A DNA stretch of 13,752 nucleotides, from positions 1-13,752 of the forward strand of contig JANMMJ010000138.1 in the NCBI GenBank assembly GCA_031373255.1, read 5' to 3'. The position numbers were made by a program, and so were the translations under genes. The stretch is from JANMMJ01 sp031373255. Its GTDB lineage: Bacteria > Pseudomonadota > Alphaproteobacteria > Rhizobiales > Aestuariivirgaceae. Below are positions 1 to 6,814 of this stretch, piece by piece (the first letter of the stretch is position 1; the number at the start of each line of letters is the position of its first letter). The notes beneath the pieces were generated by a model. That model searched no databases. It was not told the DNA's origin and saw only the letters and a program-made list of their open reading frames with translations.

Positions 1-1
1 C

Positions 2-589
2 TCATTCCGCGCCCTGGTGGACCGGGCACAGCTGAAGCCCGGCGAGTGGCTGAGCGTACATGGCTGCGGCGGAGTGGGCCTCTCAGCCATAATGATCGGC
101 GCGGCCATGGGGGCGCAGGTTCTTGCAGTCGATGTGAACGATGGAGCCCTGGCAATGGCGCGCACGCTTGGCGCCACGGCGACGCTGAATGCTGCCGGCG
201 CAAATGACATCGGTGATGCGGTTCGCCAGATGACGCATGGCGGCGCCCACGTGTCGATCGATGCGCTCGGCATCACCCAGACATTTCACAATTCGCTGCG
301 AAGCCTGCGAAAACTCGGCCGCCATGTGCAGATCGGTATGCCGGTCGGACAGCACACAGAGCCAACAATCCCGCTTCTCGAAATTGTCTACGCGCGCCAG
401 ATCAGCCTGATGGGAACCCGGGGCATTGCCGCCGCAAGGTTCCCTGCGCTGCTCACCATGGTGGAGGCAGGCCGCCTCGACATCTCCCGCCTCATTACCC
501 GCCGTATCCCGCTTGAACAGGCGGGCGAGGCACTTTCCGCCATGGACGGCTATACCGGCACCGGAGTGACAGTGATCGATAGCTTCTAA
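2..589 (+). CDS. Zinc-type alcohol dehydrogenase, C-terminal part (5' end outside window)
   Basis: This is the C-terminal portion of a medium-chain dehydrogenase/reductase. The reading frame is open to the left edge (it reads SFRALVDRAQLKPGEW), so the true start and the N-terminal catalytic domain, where zinc ligands would sit, are missing. What is visible is the Rossmann nucleotide-binding domain: a beta strand ending in the glycine motif HGCGGVG, then AQVLAVDVND, whose acidic residue at the end of the second strand suggests NAD(H) preference (inference). The tail ARFPALLTMVEAGRLD, ITRRIPLEQAGEAL and GVTVIDSF is typical of family C-termini. Family members oxidise alcohols or reduce aldehydes/ketones; the substrate cannot be read from the sequence. 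It ends in TAA three bases from the stop of the convergent HD-domain gene, so any link to the phosphonate pair opposite is only by proximity. Confidence 0.85.
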   Translation, partial: SFRALVDRAQLKPGEWLSVHGCGGVGLSAIMIGAAMGAQVLAVDVNDGALAMARTLGATATLNAAGANDIGDAVRQMTHGGAHVSIDALGITQTFHNSLRSLRKLGRHVQIGMPVGQHTEPTIPLLEIVYARQISLMGTRGIAAARFPALLTMVEAGRLDISRLITRRIPLEQAGEALSAMDGYTGTGVTVIDSF

Positions 590-592
590 GGC

Positions 593-1165
593 TCAGCCGC
601 CCCGCACCACGCGATCCAGCAACGGGATGTAATGATTGAAGCCGGGCGTCTGCATGCCAGGCTGCTTGCCGCCGTCGTCCCATAGCCGCACCTTCACCGC
701 CTGGCGGTAAAACCGGTTGCTTTCGAATTCCGCGATTTCATCCGCCTTCATCGGCCCGCCCTGCAGCGACAATGTATGCTTCGAGGCCTCCGAAAGCCTG
801 TCGTAGTAGGAAGCATCGGTCGCACAAAGGTAACGCTTGGCCGCAACGTGCAGCCGCACGCACGCAACGATCATCGGCGGAAAAAACCGCTCCAGCACGG
901 CCGCACCCGCTTCCTCGTGGTAGTTGTCGCGCACATCGCCAAGCGACAGCGTGCCAAACTCACTGGTATAATGGCCGATATCGTGCAGCAGGGCCGCCGC
1001 GACAAGCTCCTCGCTGGCCCCGTCCCGCTCGGCCAGAACCGCGCCCTGCAGCATGTGTTCGGACATCGTGACATCTTCACCGAGATAGGACTCGGCACCC
1101 CGGCGCTGAAAGATATCGGCGATGAACGCGACAATGTTGTCTCGTGATAGATTGGGCGCGCTCAT
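593..1165 (-). CDS. HD-domain oxygenase of the PhnZ/TmpB type (phosphonate C-P bond cleavage)
   Basis: A 190-residue HD-domain protein, the usual size of PhnZ-like enzymes. Likely metal ligands are visible: H37 (MSEHMLQ), H61-D62 (LLHDIGH), H83 (NYHEEAG), H106 (RLHVAAK) and D163 or D164 (RLWDD). The Y27-x-G-E30 pattern matches the tyrosine and glutamate that in PhnZ bind the iron site and substrate, and separates these oxygenases from ordinary HD phosphohydrolases. Known family chemistry is O2-dependent cleavage of a 1-hydroxyphosphonate by a mixed-valent diiron centre, giving phosphate and a carboxylate: glycine for PhnZ, glycine betaine for TmpB. The chosen start gives MSAPNLSR; its ATG overlaps the TGA of the upstream dioxygenase gene (ATGA), implying translational coupling, with a GAAGG about 10 bases upstream. 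A longer in-frame start at 1231 would run 22 codons into the upstream gene and is unlikely. The exact substrate is inferred from the partner. Confidence 0.8.
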   Translation of the reverse strand: MSAPNLSRDNIVAFIADIFQRRGAESYLGEDVTMSEHMLQGAVLAERDGASEELVAAALLHDIGHYTSEFGTLSLGDVRDNYHEEAGAAVLERFFPPMIVACVRLHVAAKRYLCATDASYYDRLSEASKHTLSLQGGPMKADEIAEFESNRFYRQAVKVRLWDDGGKQPGMQTPGFNHYIPLLDRVVRGG

Positions 1166-2304
1166 TTGCGGATACCTTCTTCCTCGATGGCGGCCAGCGT
1201 CGACAGCAGACCGTCCTTGTCGGCGTAGCACCCCTGGAGCCAGCGTTTGCCGCTTCCCGAAAAGCTTTTCCGCGCATGCAATACGCGCGTGTTGTCCACA
1301 ATGAAGAGTTCGCCGGGCTTCAGCTTGAACGTCACCGCCATGGCCGGATCCTCGATCAGTTCGGCAAAGCTTCGATAGGCCGCATAGAAATTCTCCATGT
1401 CCTCAAATGGAATATCGGTGAACGCGGCAGCCGAGCGGTTGTTGAAGCGCACCGCGATGAGTTCGCCGTCCGGGCCAAGCTCGATGATCGGCCGCTTCGA
1501 CCTGAGACGGATGTCTTCGCTCCCCGCATACTCAAACCGCGCGCAGTATTTGGCCAGGAGATCGAAACCGCGGCGGTGTTCCGCCTGCAGCCGCTCCACC
1601 ACCTTGAAGCCGTCAACCACGACCGAATCGCCACCCTCCACGGTATTTTCGAGGCAGCTCAGGATTTGCAGCGTCGGCACCGGATCGCGATAGGGATTGT
1701 CCGTATGGGCCTGAAGCCCCAGATTTGTGTATGCCAGATTGCTCGGGTTCACTTCGGCCCGCACATCAAACCAGCGTCCGTAATTGGTCTCCCGCACATA
1801 GCCAAAAAGCTCGGCTATCTTGCACAGAGCCCCGCTGTCGGTCGGACAGTCTTCCATGACCGCAAAACCATAGCGTTTGACCGCCGCAAGCCAGCGGCCA
1901 AGCGAGGTGCGGTTCTGGGTGATATCGCGGTAACTGCCCACTGGCACCTGCCCTTGCAATCCACTGTCCCACCGCGCGATTTCGGACCCTGTCCAGCCCT
2001 TTGCCCGCACCTGCTGCCCGTCATAGGCATGGGCCGCCAGCCAGGGCAGAGAATAGACGATATCCTTGCCTTCCGGCTCAAATCGCACCGAAAGCCCCGC
2101 TTCCGTCACATCGGCGACGGTGATCCGCGTATCCTTCGGAATGTCCAGCACTGTGATCAGGCGCTGCCCGTTGCCGGGACTGCGGGTTTCGCCATCGGGC
2201 GCATTGTCGCGCAGCCACATGGCGTGAAACCGGCACGGCTTGCCATCGAACGAAACCGATAGGATCTTGCCGCCATCGGCAAGGCGCGGCCTCGCAATCT
2301 GCAT
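1162..2304 (-). CDS. Fe(II)/2-oxoglutarate dioxygenase, gamma-butyrobetaine-hydroxylase-like (TmpA-type candidate)
   Basis: A 380-residue TauD/TfdA-superfamily oxygenase with the two-part build of gamma-butyrobetaine hydroxylases. Residues 1-95 are the small N-terminal domain (WLRDNAPDGETRSPGNGQR, about 30-48); about 125-365 is the double-stranded beta-helix. The iron facial triad is H200-x-D202 (LQAHTDNPY) with H343 (NTRVLHARKSF); R354 (SGKRWLQGCY) is the likely 2-oxoglutarate-binding arginine. The N-terminal cysteines that hold zinc in mammalian BBOX1 are absent here. Such proteins hydroxylate trimethylamine substrates. Because the next gene, overlapping by ATGA, is PhnZ/TmpB-like, the best guess is the TmpA reaction: hydroxylation of (2-trimethylaminoethyl)phosphonate next to phosphorus. 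Carnitine-type hydroxylation is the alternative. The start at 2304 has GGGGGA about 8 bases upstream. It is divergent from icd across 155 bases. Confidence 0.8.
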   Translation of the reverse strand: MQIARPRLADGGKILSVSFDGKPCRFHAMWLRDNAPDGETRSPGNGQRLITVLDIPKDTRITVADVTEAGLSVRFEPEGKDIVYSLPWLAAHAYDGQQVRAKGWTGSEIARWDSGLQGQVPVGSYRDITQNRTSLGRWLAAVKRYGFAVMEDCPTDSGALCKIAELFGYVRETNYGRWFDVRAEVNPSNLAYTNLGLQAHTDNPYRDPVPTLQILSCLENTVEGGDSVVVDGFKVVERLQAEHRRGFDLLAKYCARFEYAGSEDIRLRSKRPIIELGPDGELIAVRFNNRSAAAFTDIPFEDMENFYAAYRSFAELIEDPAMAVTFKLKPGELFIVDNTRVLHARKSFSGSGKRWLQGCYADKDGLLSTLAAIEEEGIRK

Positions 2305-2459
2305 GAATCATTCCCCCATGTTTGCCGTGCCGAATATGCGCCAAGCCGGAGCGCCGCGCAATTTTCTCGGCCTATCCCTCTGTCGGATTTGCCCAATGCA
2401 GCCTCCCCTGCTAGAACCGCCGCGGCTGACATCGCACTGCAACATGGGGCACTTCCACA
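2305..2459. promoter_or_regulatory. Divergent promoter region between the dioxygenase gene and icd
   Basis: This gap of 155 bases must hold the promoters of two divergent transcription units. For icd (+) the best sigma-70-like pair is TTGCCC (2389-2394), a 17-base spacer and TAGAAC (2412-2417), each matching four of six consensus bases. For the dioxygenase operon (-) the best pair is TTGCGC (complement of 2356-2361), a 17-base spacer and CATATT (complement of 2333-2338), also four of six each. The -35 box of the minus-strand unit lies about 28 bases from that of the icd unit, so a regulator bound here could affect both. I see no clear operator palindrome. All boxes were picked by eye and are weak evidence. 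Confidence 0.35.
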
Positions 2460-3671
2460 ATGGCAAAAATCAAGGTCCAAAATCCCGTCGTTGAGCTCGA
2501 TGGCGACGAGATGACCCGCATCATCTGGGACCTGATCAAGAAAAAGCTCATTCACCCTTATCTCGACGTCGACCTGCATTATTACGATCTTTCGGTCGAG
2601 AACCGCGATGCCACCAACGATCAGGTCACAATTGATGCAGCCAACGCCATCAAGAAGCACGGCGTGGGCGTCAAGTGCGCCACCATCACGCCGGACGAAG
2701 CCCGCGTGAAGGAATTCAACCTGAAGCAGATGTGGAAATCTCCCAACGGAACCATCCGCAACATCCTGGGCGGCGTGATTTTCCGCGAACCGATCATCTG
2801 CACCAATGTGCCGCGCCTGGTTCCCGGCTGGAACCAGCCGATCATCATTGGCCGTCACGCCTTTGGCGATCAGTACCGCGCCACTGACTTCACCTTCCCT
2901 GGAAAGGGCACCCTGACCATCAAGTTCGTTGGTGAGGACGGCAAGGTGATCGAAAGGGAAGTCTTCAAGTCCCCGGGTTCCGGCGTCGCCATGGCCATGT
3001 ATAATCTTGACGACTCGATCAAGGAATTCGCCCGCGCCAGCCTGAATTATGGTCTCAACCGCAATTATCCGGTTTATCTCTCGACCAAGAACACCATCCT
3101 CAAGGCCTATGACGGCCGCTTCAAGGATATATTCCAGGAGATTTACGACAATGAATTCAAGGTCGAATTCGCCAAGCGCAAGATCACCTACGAGCACCGC
3201 CTGATCGATGACATGGTGGCCTCCGCCATGAAGTGGACCGGTGGCTATGTATGGGCCTGCAAGAACTACGACGGCGACGTTCAGTCTGACCTGGTGGCGC
3301 AAGGCTATGGCTCGTTGGGCCTGATGACCTCGGTGCTGATGACGCCCGATGGAAAGACAGTTGAGGCCGAAGCAGCGCACGGCACCGTGACGCGCCACTT
3401 CCGCCTGCATCAGCAGGGCAAGCAGACCTCGACCAACTCCGCTGCTTCGATTTTCGCCTGGACTGGCGGCCTCAGGCACCGGGCCAAGCTCGACTCGAAT
3501 CAAAAACTGAAGGACTTCGCTGAAACTCTTGAAAAGGTTACGGTTTCAACGATTGAGTCGGGCGCGATGACCAAGGACCTCGCGGTCCTCGTTGGTCCCG
3601 AGCAAGATTGGCTGTCAACCGAAGGCTTCCTCGATGCAGTCGACGCCAGCCTGCAAAAGGCCATGGCGTAG
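2460..3671 (+). CDS. icd: Isocitrate dehydrogenase, NADP-dependent, homodimeric eukaryote-like type
   Basis: A complete 403-residue enzyme of the TCA cycle that oxidatively decarboxylates isocitrate to 2-oxoglutarate with NADP+ in the cytoplasm. The N-terminus (KVQNPVVELDGDEMTRIIW) and the blocks NGTIRNILGGVIFREPI, PIIIGRHAFGDQYRATDF and EAAHGTVTRHFR are those of the roughly 405-residue subfamily II enzymes shared by alphaproteobacteria and eukaryotes, not the E. coli type. Substrate-binding serine and arginines fall in the SPNGTIRN segment, and metal-binding aspartates are expected around LIDDMVA. The start at 2460 gives the family-typical MAKIKVQNP. Only a weak ribosome site (GGGG about 12 bases upstream) precedes it. 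It converges on a receiver-domain gene 11 bases away. A possible promoter lies at 2389-2417. Confidence 0.97.
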   Translation: MAKIKVQNPVVELDGDEMTRIIWDLIKKKLIHPYLDVDLHYYDLSVENRDATNDQVTIDAANAIKKHGVGVKCATITPDEARVKEFNLKQMWKSPNGTIRNILGGVIFREPIICTNVPRLVPGWNQPIIIGRHAFGDQYRATDFTFPGKGTLTIKFVGEDGKVIEREVFKSPGSGVAMAMYNLDDSIKEFARASLNYGLNRNYPVYLSTKNTILKAYDGRFKDIFQEIYDNEFKVEFAKRKITYEHRLIDDMVASAMKWTGGYVWACKNYDGDVQSDLVAQGYGSLGLMTSVLMTPDGKTVEAEAAHGTVTRHFRLHQQGKQTSTNSAASIFAWTGGLRHRAKLDSNQKLKDFAETLEKVTVSTIESGAMTKDLAVLVGPEQDWLSTEGFLDAVDASLQKAMA

Positions 3672-3690
3672 ACGGACGAGGCTTACGCCA
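3664..3690. terminator. Hairpin spanning both stop codons of the convergent icd and receiver genes (possible bidirectional terminator)
   Basis: A perfect 7-base inverted repeat, TGGCGTA (3664-3670) and TACGCCA (3684-3690), encloses a 13-base loop. It includes the last codons and stop codons of both convergent genes. There is no T-tract on either side, so it would be a weak intrinsic terminator at best; it may arise because both proteins end in related codons (GCGTAG and GCGTAA). Confidence 0.3.
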
Positions 3691-4045
3691 CCTTCTGCAG
3701 AGTATCCAGCATCTTCGGCAGGTCCACCGGTTTGCCGAAGATGCCCATGGCACCTTTGGCCATGGCTTTCTTGAGCAGGTCGTCGGCACTGTAGCCGGTC
3801 ATGAAAAACACCTTGGCGTCGGGATGCTTTTCCTTGATTTCGACAAAGGCATCTACGCCATTCGTTCCCGGCATCATCACATCGAAGAATGCCAGATCGA
3901 AGTTCTCCTTCTCATAGGCCTTGATCGCTTCCTGCCCGCTATAGACAACGCGCACCTTGTGATCTTCCATCTGAAACAGCTCGGCCAGCGAGTCTGCATT
4001 TTCATTGTCGTCGTCCACCACCAGAATATAAAGCGACTTAGCCAT
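3683..4045 (-). CDS. Single-domain response regulator (CheY-like receiver, no output domain)
   Basis: A 120-residue protein that is one receiver domain and nothing else. The acidic pocket is D11-D12-D13 (LVVDDDN), the phosphorylated aspartate is D55 (FFDVMMPG), the switch threonine is T83 (FMTGYS) and the conserved lysine is K105 (GKPVD), so it should be a functional phospho-acceptor. Without an output domain it would act by protein contact, as a phosphate shuttle to a phosphotransferase, or as a phosphate sink. By eye it is a little over half identical to the first receiver of the neighbouring double-receiver protein, pointing to local duplication. A GGAGG sits about 12 bases before the ATG, and only 31 bases separate it from the upstream gene, so it is probably the last gene of the kinase operon. 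Confidence 0.93.
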   Translation of the reverse strand: MAKSLYILVVDDDNENADSLAELFQMEDHKVRVVYSGQEAIKAYEKENFDLAFFDVMMPGTNGVDAFVEIKEKHPDAKVFFMTGYSADDLLKKAMAKGAMGIFGKPVDLPKMLDTLQKVA

Positions 4046-4076
4046 TTTGTGCGGCCTCCTCCACCGCAGTGATAGT

Positions 4077-4802
4077 TTATGCTGCCAGCCGGTCCAGCCG
4101 CCCGAGCAGCACCCATGGGTCGAATGGTTTGTTCAATATCCCCGTAACGCACACATCCTGAAGTGCCTCGAGCGTGTCGGTATATTCAGAGCCGCTGCCA
4201 GTTATGATGATGGTCGGCACCGAGCGTCCCGCCCGCTTCAGTTCGGTATAGACCTGGACGCCATCGATGAGCGGCATCTTCAGATCGAGGATGAGCACGT
4301 TGATGCCGCCGTCCATGACACGCGAAAGGGCATCCTTGCCATTTCGCACCAGATCGCAGGAATGTCCGGCACCTTCGATCATGGTCTTGAGTTGAGGCCC
4401 GAAATCCGGATCATCCTCGGCGATGAGCACGATGCCGTTGGGCTGAATATCGGCAAGCACCGCCAGAACCTTGCCGATGTCGACCGGCTTGGACAGCACA
4501 CCCATGGCGCCATGCTCGATGGCCTGCTGCAGCAACTGCTCGACGCTGTAGCCGGTCATCATGTACACCCGGGCGTTGGGCCGCATTCTCTTGATTTCGA
4601 GAAAACTCTCGACGCCGTTCTTGCCCGGCATCATCACATCCATGAAGGCAACGTCGAATGTGCCTTGCTTGAAGGCGTCTATCGCATCCTGACCGGAATG
4701 CACAACCGTGACACGGTGGCCCTCCATTTCGAACAATTCGCCCAGTGAATTGGCATTGTCCTCGTCATCATCGACCACGAGTATTCTGAGCGGTGAATTC
4801 AT
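4077..4802 (-). CDS. Tandem double-receiver response regulator (REC-REC, no output domain)
   Basis: A 241-residue cytoplasmic protein of two complete receiver domains. Receiver 1 (about 6-120) has D11-D13, phospho-acceptor D55 (FMDVMMPG), T83 and K105 (SKPVD). Receiver 2 (about 123-238) has E129-D130-D131, phospho-acceptor D173 (LILDLKMP), T201 (IITGSG) and K225 (NKPFD). Both look competent. No DNA-binding, GGDEF, phosphatase or histidine phosphotransfer domain follows. The start at 4802 is preferred over an in-frame ATG at 4841 because AAGGAGG lies 8 bases upstream and the ATG overlaps the TGA of the kinase gene (TGATG), giving translational coupling. Receiver 1 resembles the single-domain regulator downstream more than it resembles receiver 2. 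It is the likely direct partner of the kinase encoded upstream; the final effector is unknown. Confidence 0.93.
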   Translation of the reverse strand: MNSPLRILVVDDDEDNANSLGELFEMEGHRVTVVHSGQDAIDAFKQGTFDVAFMDVMMPGKNGVESFLEIKRMRPNARVYMMTGYSVEQLLQQAIEHGAMGVLSKPVDIGKVLAVLADIQPNGIVLIAEDDPDFGPQLKTMIEGAGHSCDLVRNGKDALSRVMDGGINVLILDLKMPLIDGVQVYTELKRAGRSVPTIIITGSGSEYTDTLEALQDVCVTGILNKPFDPWVLLGRLDRLAA

Positions 4803-6628
4803 CAAGCCGCCTCCTTTGACTGTTGCCGTTCCGGTATCCACAGGGAGAAGCAGGAGCCCTGCCCCAGCGCAGTTTCGATATCGAGCCCGCCACCATGCTG
4901 TTCCACGATCTTCTCGACCGCCGGCAGACCCAGTCCCGTGCCAAAATTCTTCGTTGTGAACAACGGCTCAAGAACGCGCGCCCGGACTTCGTCGGTCATG
5001 CCGGGGCCATTGTCCCGGACGGAGATTTCAATTCCCCTGTATGTACGGCGGGTCTTGATCTGGATGCGAGGACCTGAGGCTGCCGACGCGGTAGCCTTGT
5101 CGCCCTTGCCCACCATCGCCTCGGAGGCATTTGCCATGAGATTGATGATCACCCGGCTCATCCGGTCTTCGTCGATCATTGCCTCGTGGTTCCCGAGACC
5201 GAGTTCGCATTCAATCGAAACCTCGGCAGGAAGCTTCCCGGCCTCCTCTTCGACCACTTTCGTGACCCATTCGTCGATGCCGACGTTTTTCAGGAACAGG
5301 TCCTTGGAACGTGCAAAATCGAGAAGCTGCGTAATGATGTTGTCACAGCGGACGATGCCCTTGTTGATGCGCTCGAATTGCGGCTCGACGCCCGCTGCCT
5401 TGCCCTGAATTTTTCGCTCAAGCAGGAATACCGACGTCCGCACCGCACCGAGCGGATTGCGCAACTCGTGGGCAACAGTCGCCACCAGTTGGCCAAGCTG
5501 GGCCATCTTGCCTTTTTTGACGATTTCATCCTGTGCCTCTCGCAGTTTCTGCACATTGTCCGCCAGACTGCGATTGAGGACCGAAATATCTTCATTGACC
5601 GACTGCATCTTCAGCGACATCGCTTCGGCCTCGGCCTTGGCCGCCTGCGACTGGTCATATGCGGCTTCAACCTTGTCGAGTTCGCTGAGCGTGGAACCGA
5701 ACATGAAGGCAGCCGTCGCCAGGGCAATCAGCGCTGCGGCGCCCGAACCGAGGAGCATGAGAAACAATTTTGACTCAAGGTCGCTGACCCTGGCATTGAG
5801 CAATGCTTCGAGTTTGGCCGATCCCGCCAGCCACGCCTCGTCCGTGTCACCAAGGATATGATTGGCGAATTCTTTTGACTCGTCCGCCATCACCTGGGGC
5901 GCGGCACTGCTGCCACTCTTGATCGCATTGGTCCGGTTCAGGACCTGCCACGCAAATTCTGCCGGATCCTCGGCCAGATGTTGCGATACCTTGACCAGTT
6001 CGTTGTATGTCTTGGGCTGGTCCGTCCACGTCGCGGCCGCAACTGTCGCTGTCTGCAGCCGGCGCGCCGACTCGCTCAGCCGCCCGAGCTGGAATGCCAC
6101 GTCACTGACGCCGAGCAATTGTCCACTTGCCTGCAGGTTTTCGCCCCGCAGTTCGCTCAGCACCTCCACCAGATCACTGATCATGTCGCCCGCATAGACT
6201 GCCGAAAGCGTGGCGAGGTGATAGGTCTCGCCGACTGGATCGAGAACCAGGTTGGAGCGGTCGGCTGCCGTCACCAGGAGGCGCTGCCCGGCGCGCACCA
6301 GGTCGATTGCCGGCATGTCTGGCCGCTTCAGCAGGTTCACAAAAGTCATGAATTCCCCGCGCATGCCAAGCTCAGCGGCTAGGTCCCTTGCCTTGCCATT
6401 GAAGTCATCGCTTTCTGCTTGCAGGGGCTCGCCCTTGGCAAGCTTGAGCATCAATGGTCTGAAGGCCTTGCCGAACTCGACGCCGACAAGTTCCTTCTCC
6501 GCAAATTCGATGCTTTGCCGCATTTGCGAGGCCATGAGGTAGCCCAGGATGGCCATGGGAATGAGCAGCAGGCCCACGATGAACGAGAGCTTTGTCCGTG
6601 CCTTGCCCGATGTGATCTTGCTAACCAT
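4802..6628 (-). CDS. Membrane sensor histidine kinase with large periplasmic sensor (kinase 1)
   Basis: A 608-residue kinase. Membrane segments are about residues 14-34 (LSFIVGLLLIPMAILGYLMA) and 287-310, enclosing about 250 residues of mostly helical periplasmic sensor. That sensor carries SNLVLDPVGETYHLA (125-139), resembling the LDP..(D/E)(S/T)YYL motif of helical sensor domains in kinases and chemoreceptors. A coiled-coil signalling helix (about 315-375) leads to HisKA with H387 in VAHELRNPLGA; E388-L-R-N391 is the ExxN phosphatase signature, so both kinase and phosphatase activity are expected. HATPase_c has the N box NLMANASEAM (496-505), DNGPGM (539-544), LFTTK (556-560) and GTGLGLPA (563-570). 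There is no fused receiver. Its stop overlaps the start of the double-receiver gene. The gap to the next kinase upstream is 186 bases, so it may have its own promoter. The ligand is unknown. Confidence 0.95.
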   Translation of the reverse strand: MVSKITSGKARTKLSFIVGLLLIPMAILGYLMASQMRQSIEFAEKELVGVEFGKAFRPLMLKLAKGEPLQAESDDFNGKARDLAAELGMRGEFMTFVNLLKRPDMPAIDLVRAGQRLLVTAADRSNLVLDPVGETYHLATLSAVYAGDMISDLVEVLSELRGENLQASGQLLGVSDVAFQLGRLSESARRLQTATVAAATWTDQPKTYNELVKVSQHLAEDPAEFAWQVLNRTNAIKSGSSAAPQVMADESKEFANHILGDTDEAWLAGSAKLEALLNARVSDLESKLFLMLLGSGAAALIALATAAFMFGSTLSELDKVEAAYDQSQAAKAEAEAMSLKMQSVNEDISVLNRSLADNVQKLREAQDEIVKKGKMAQLGQLVATVAHELRNPLGAVRTSVFLLERKIQGKAAGVEPQFERINKGIVRCDNIITQLLDFARSKDLFLKNVGIDEWVTKVVEEEAGKLPAEVSIECELGLGNHEAMIDEDRMSRVIINLMANASEAMVGKGDKATASAASGPRIQIKTRRTYRGIEISVRDNGPGMTDEVRARVLEPLFTTKNFGTGLGLPAVEKIVEQHGGGLDIETALGQGSCFSLWIPERQQSKEAA

Positions 6629-6814
6629 GAATTGTCCAGAAATTGCCGCTAGTTGACCATCCCATCCACCCAGGCTTGATCATCCGGCAGTCCCCTGTAT
6701 CCCTCCAGCGGCACAATGCACCGCTCGCACCCTCATCCGGAAACGGTAAAGAAACCCTTCTGTACAAAGAGCAAATGCGTGCGATCGGCTGACATTCCCA
6801 ATGAAAAGTTACCG

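Noticed and set aside
1144..2262. Open frame of 372 codons antisense to the dioxygenase gene
   Set aside because: The sense strand carries a complete iron-binding motif set and a ribosome site; the antisense product has no coherent domain.
2157..3503. Long open frame (448 codons) antisense to icd
   Set aside because: It lies opposite a highly conserved enzyme, has no recognisable motifs until it runs into the dioxygenase region out of frame, and reflects codon bias of the sense strand.
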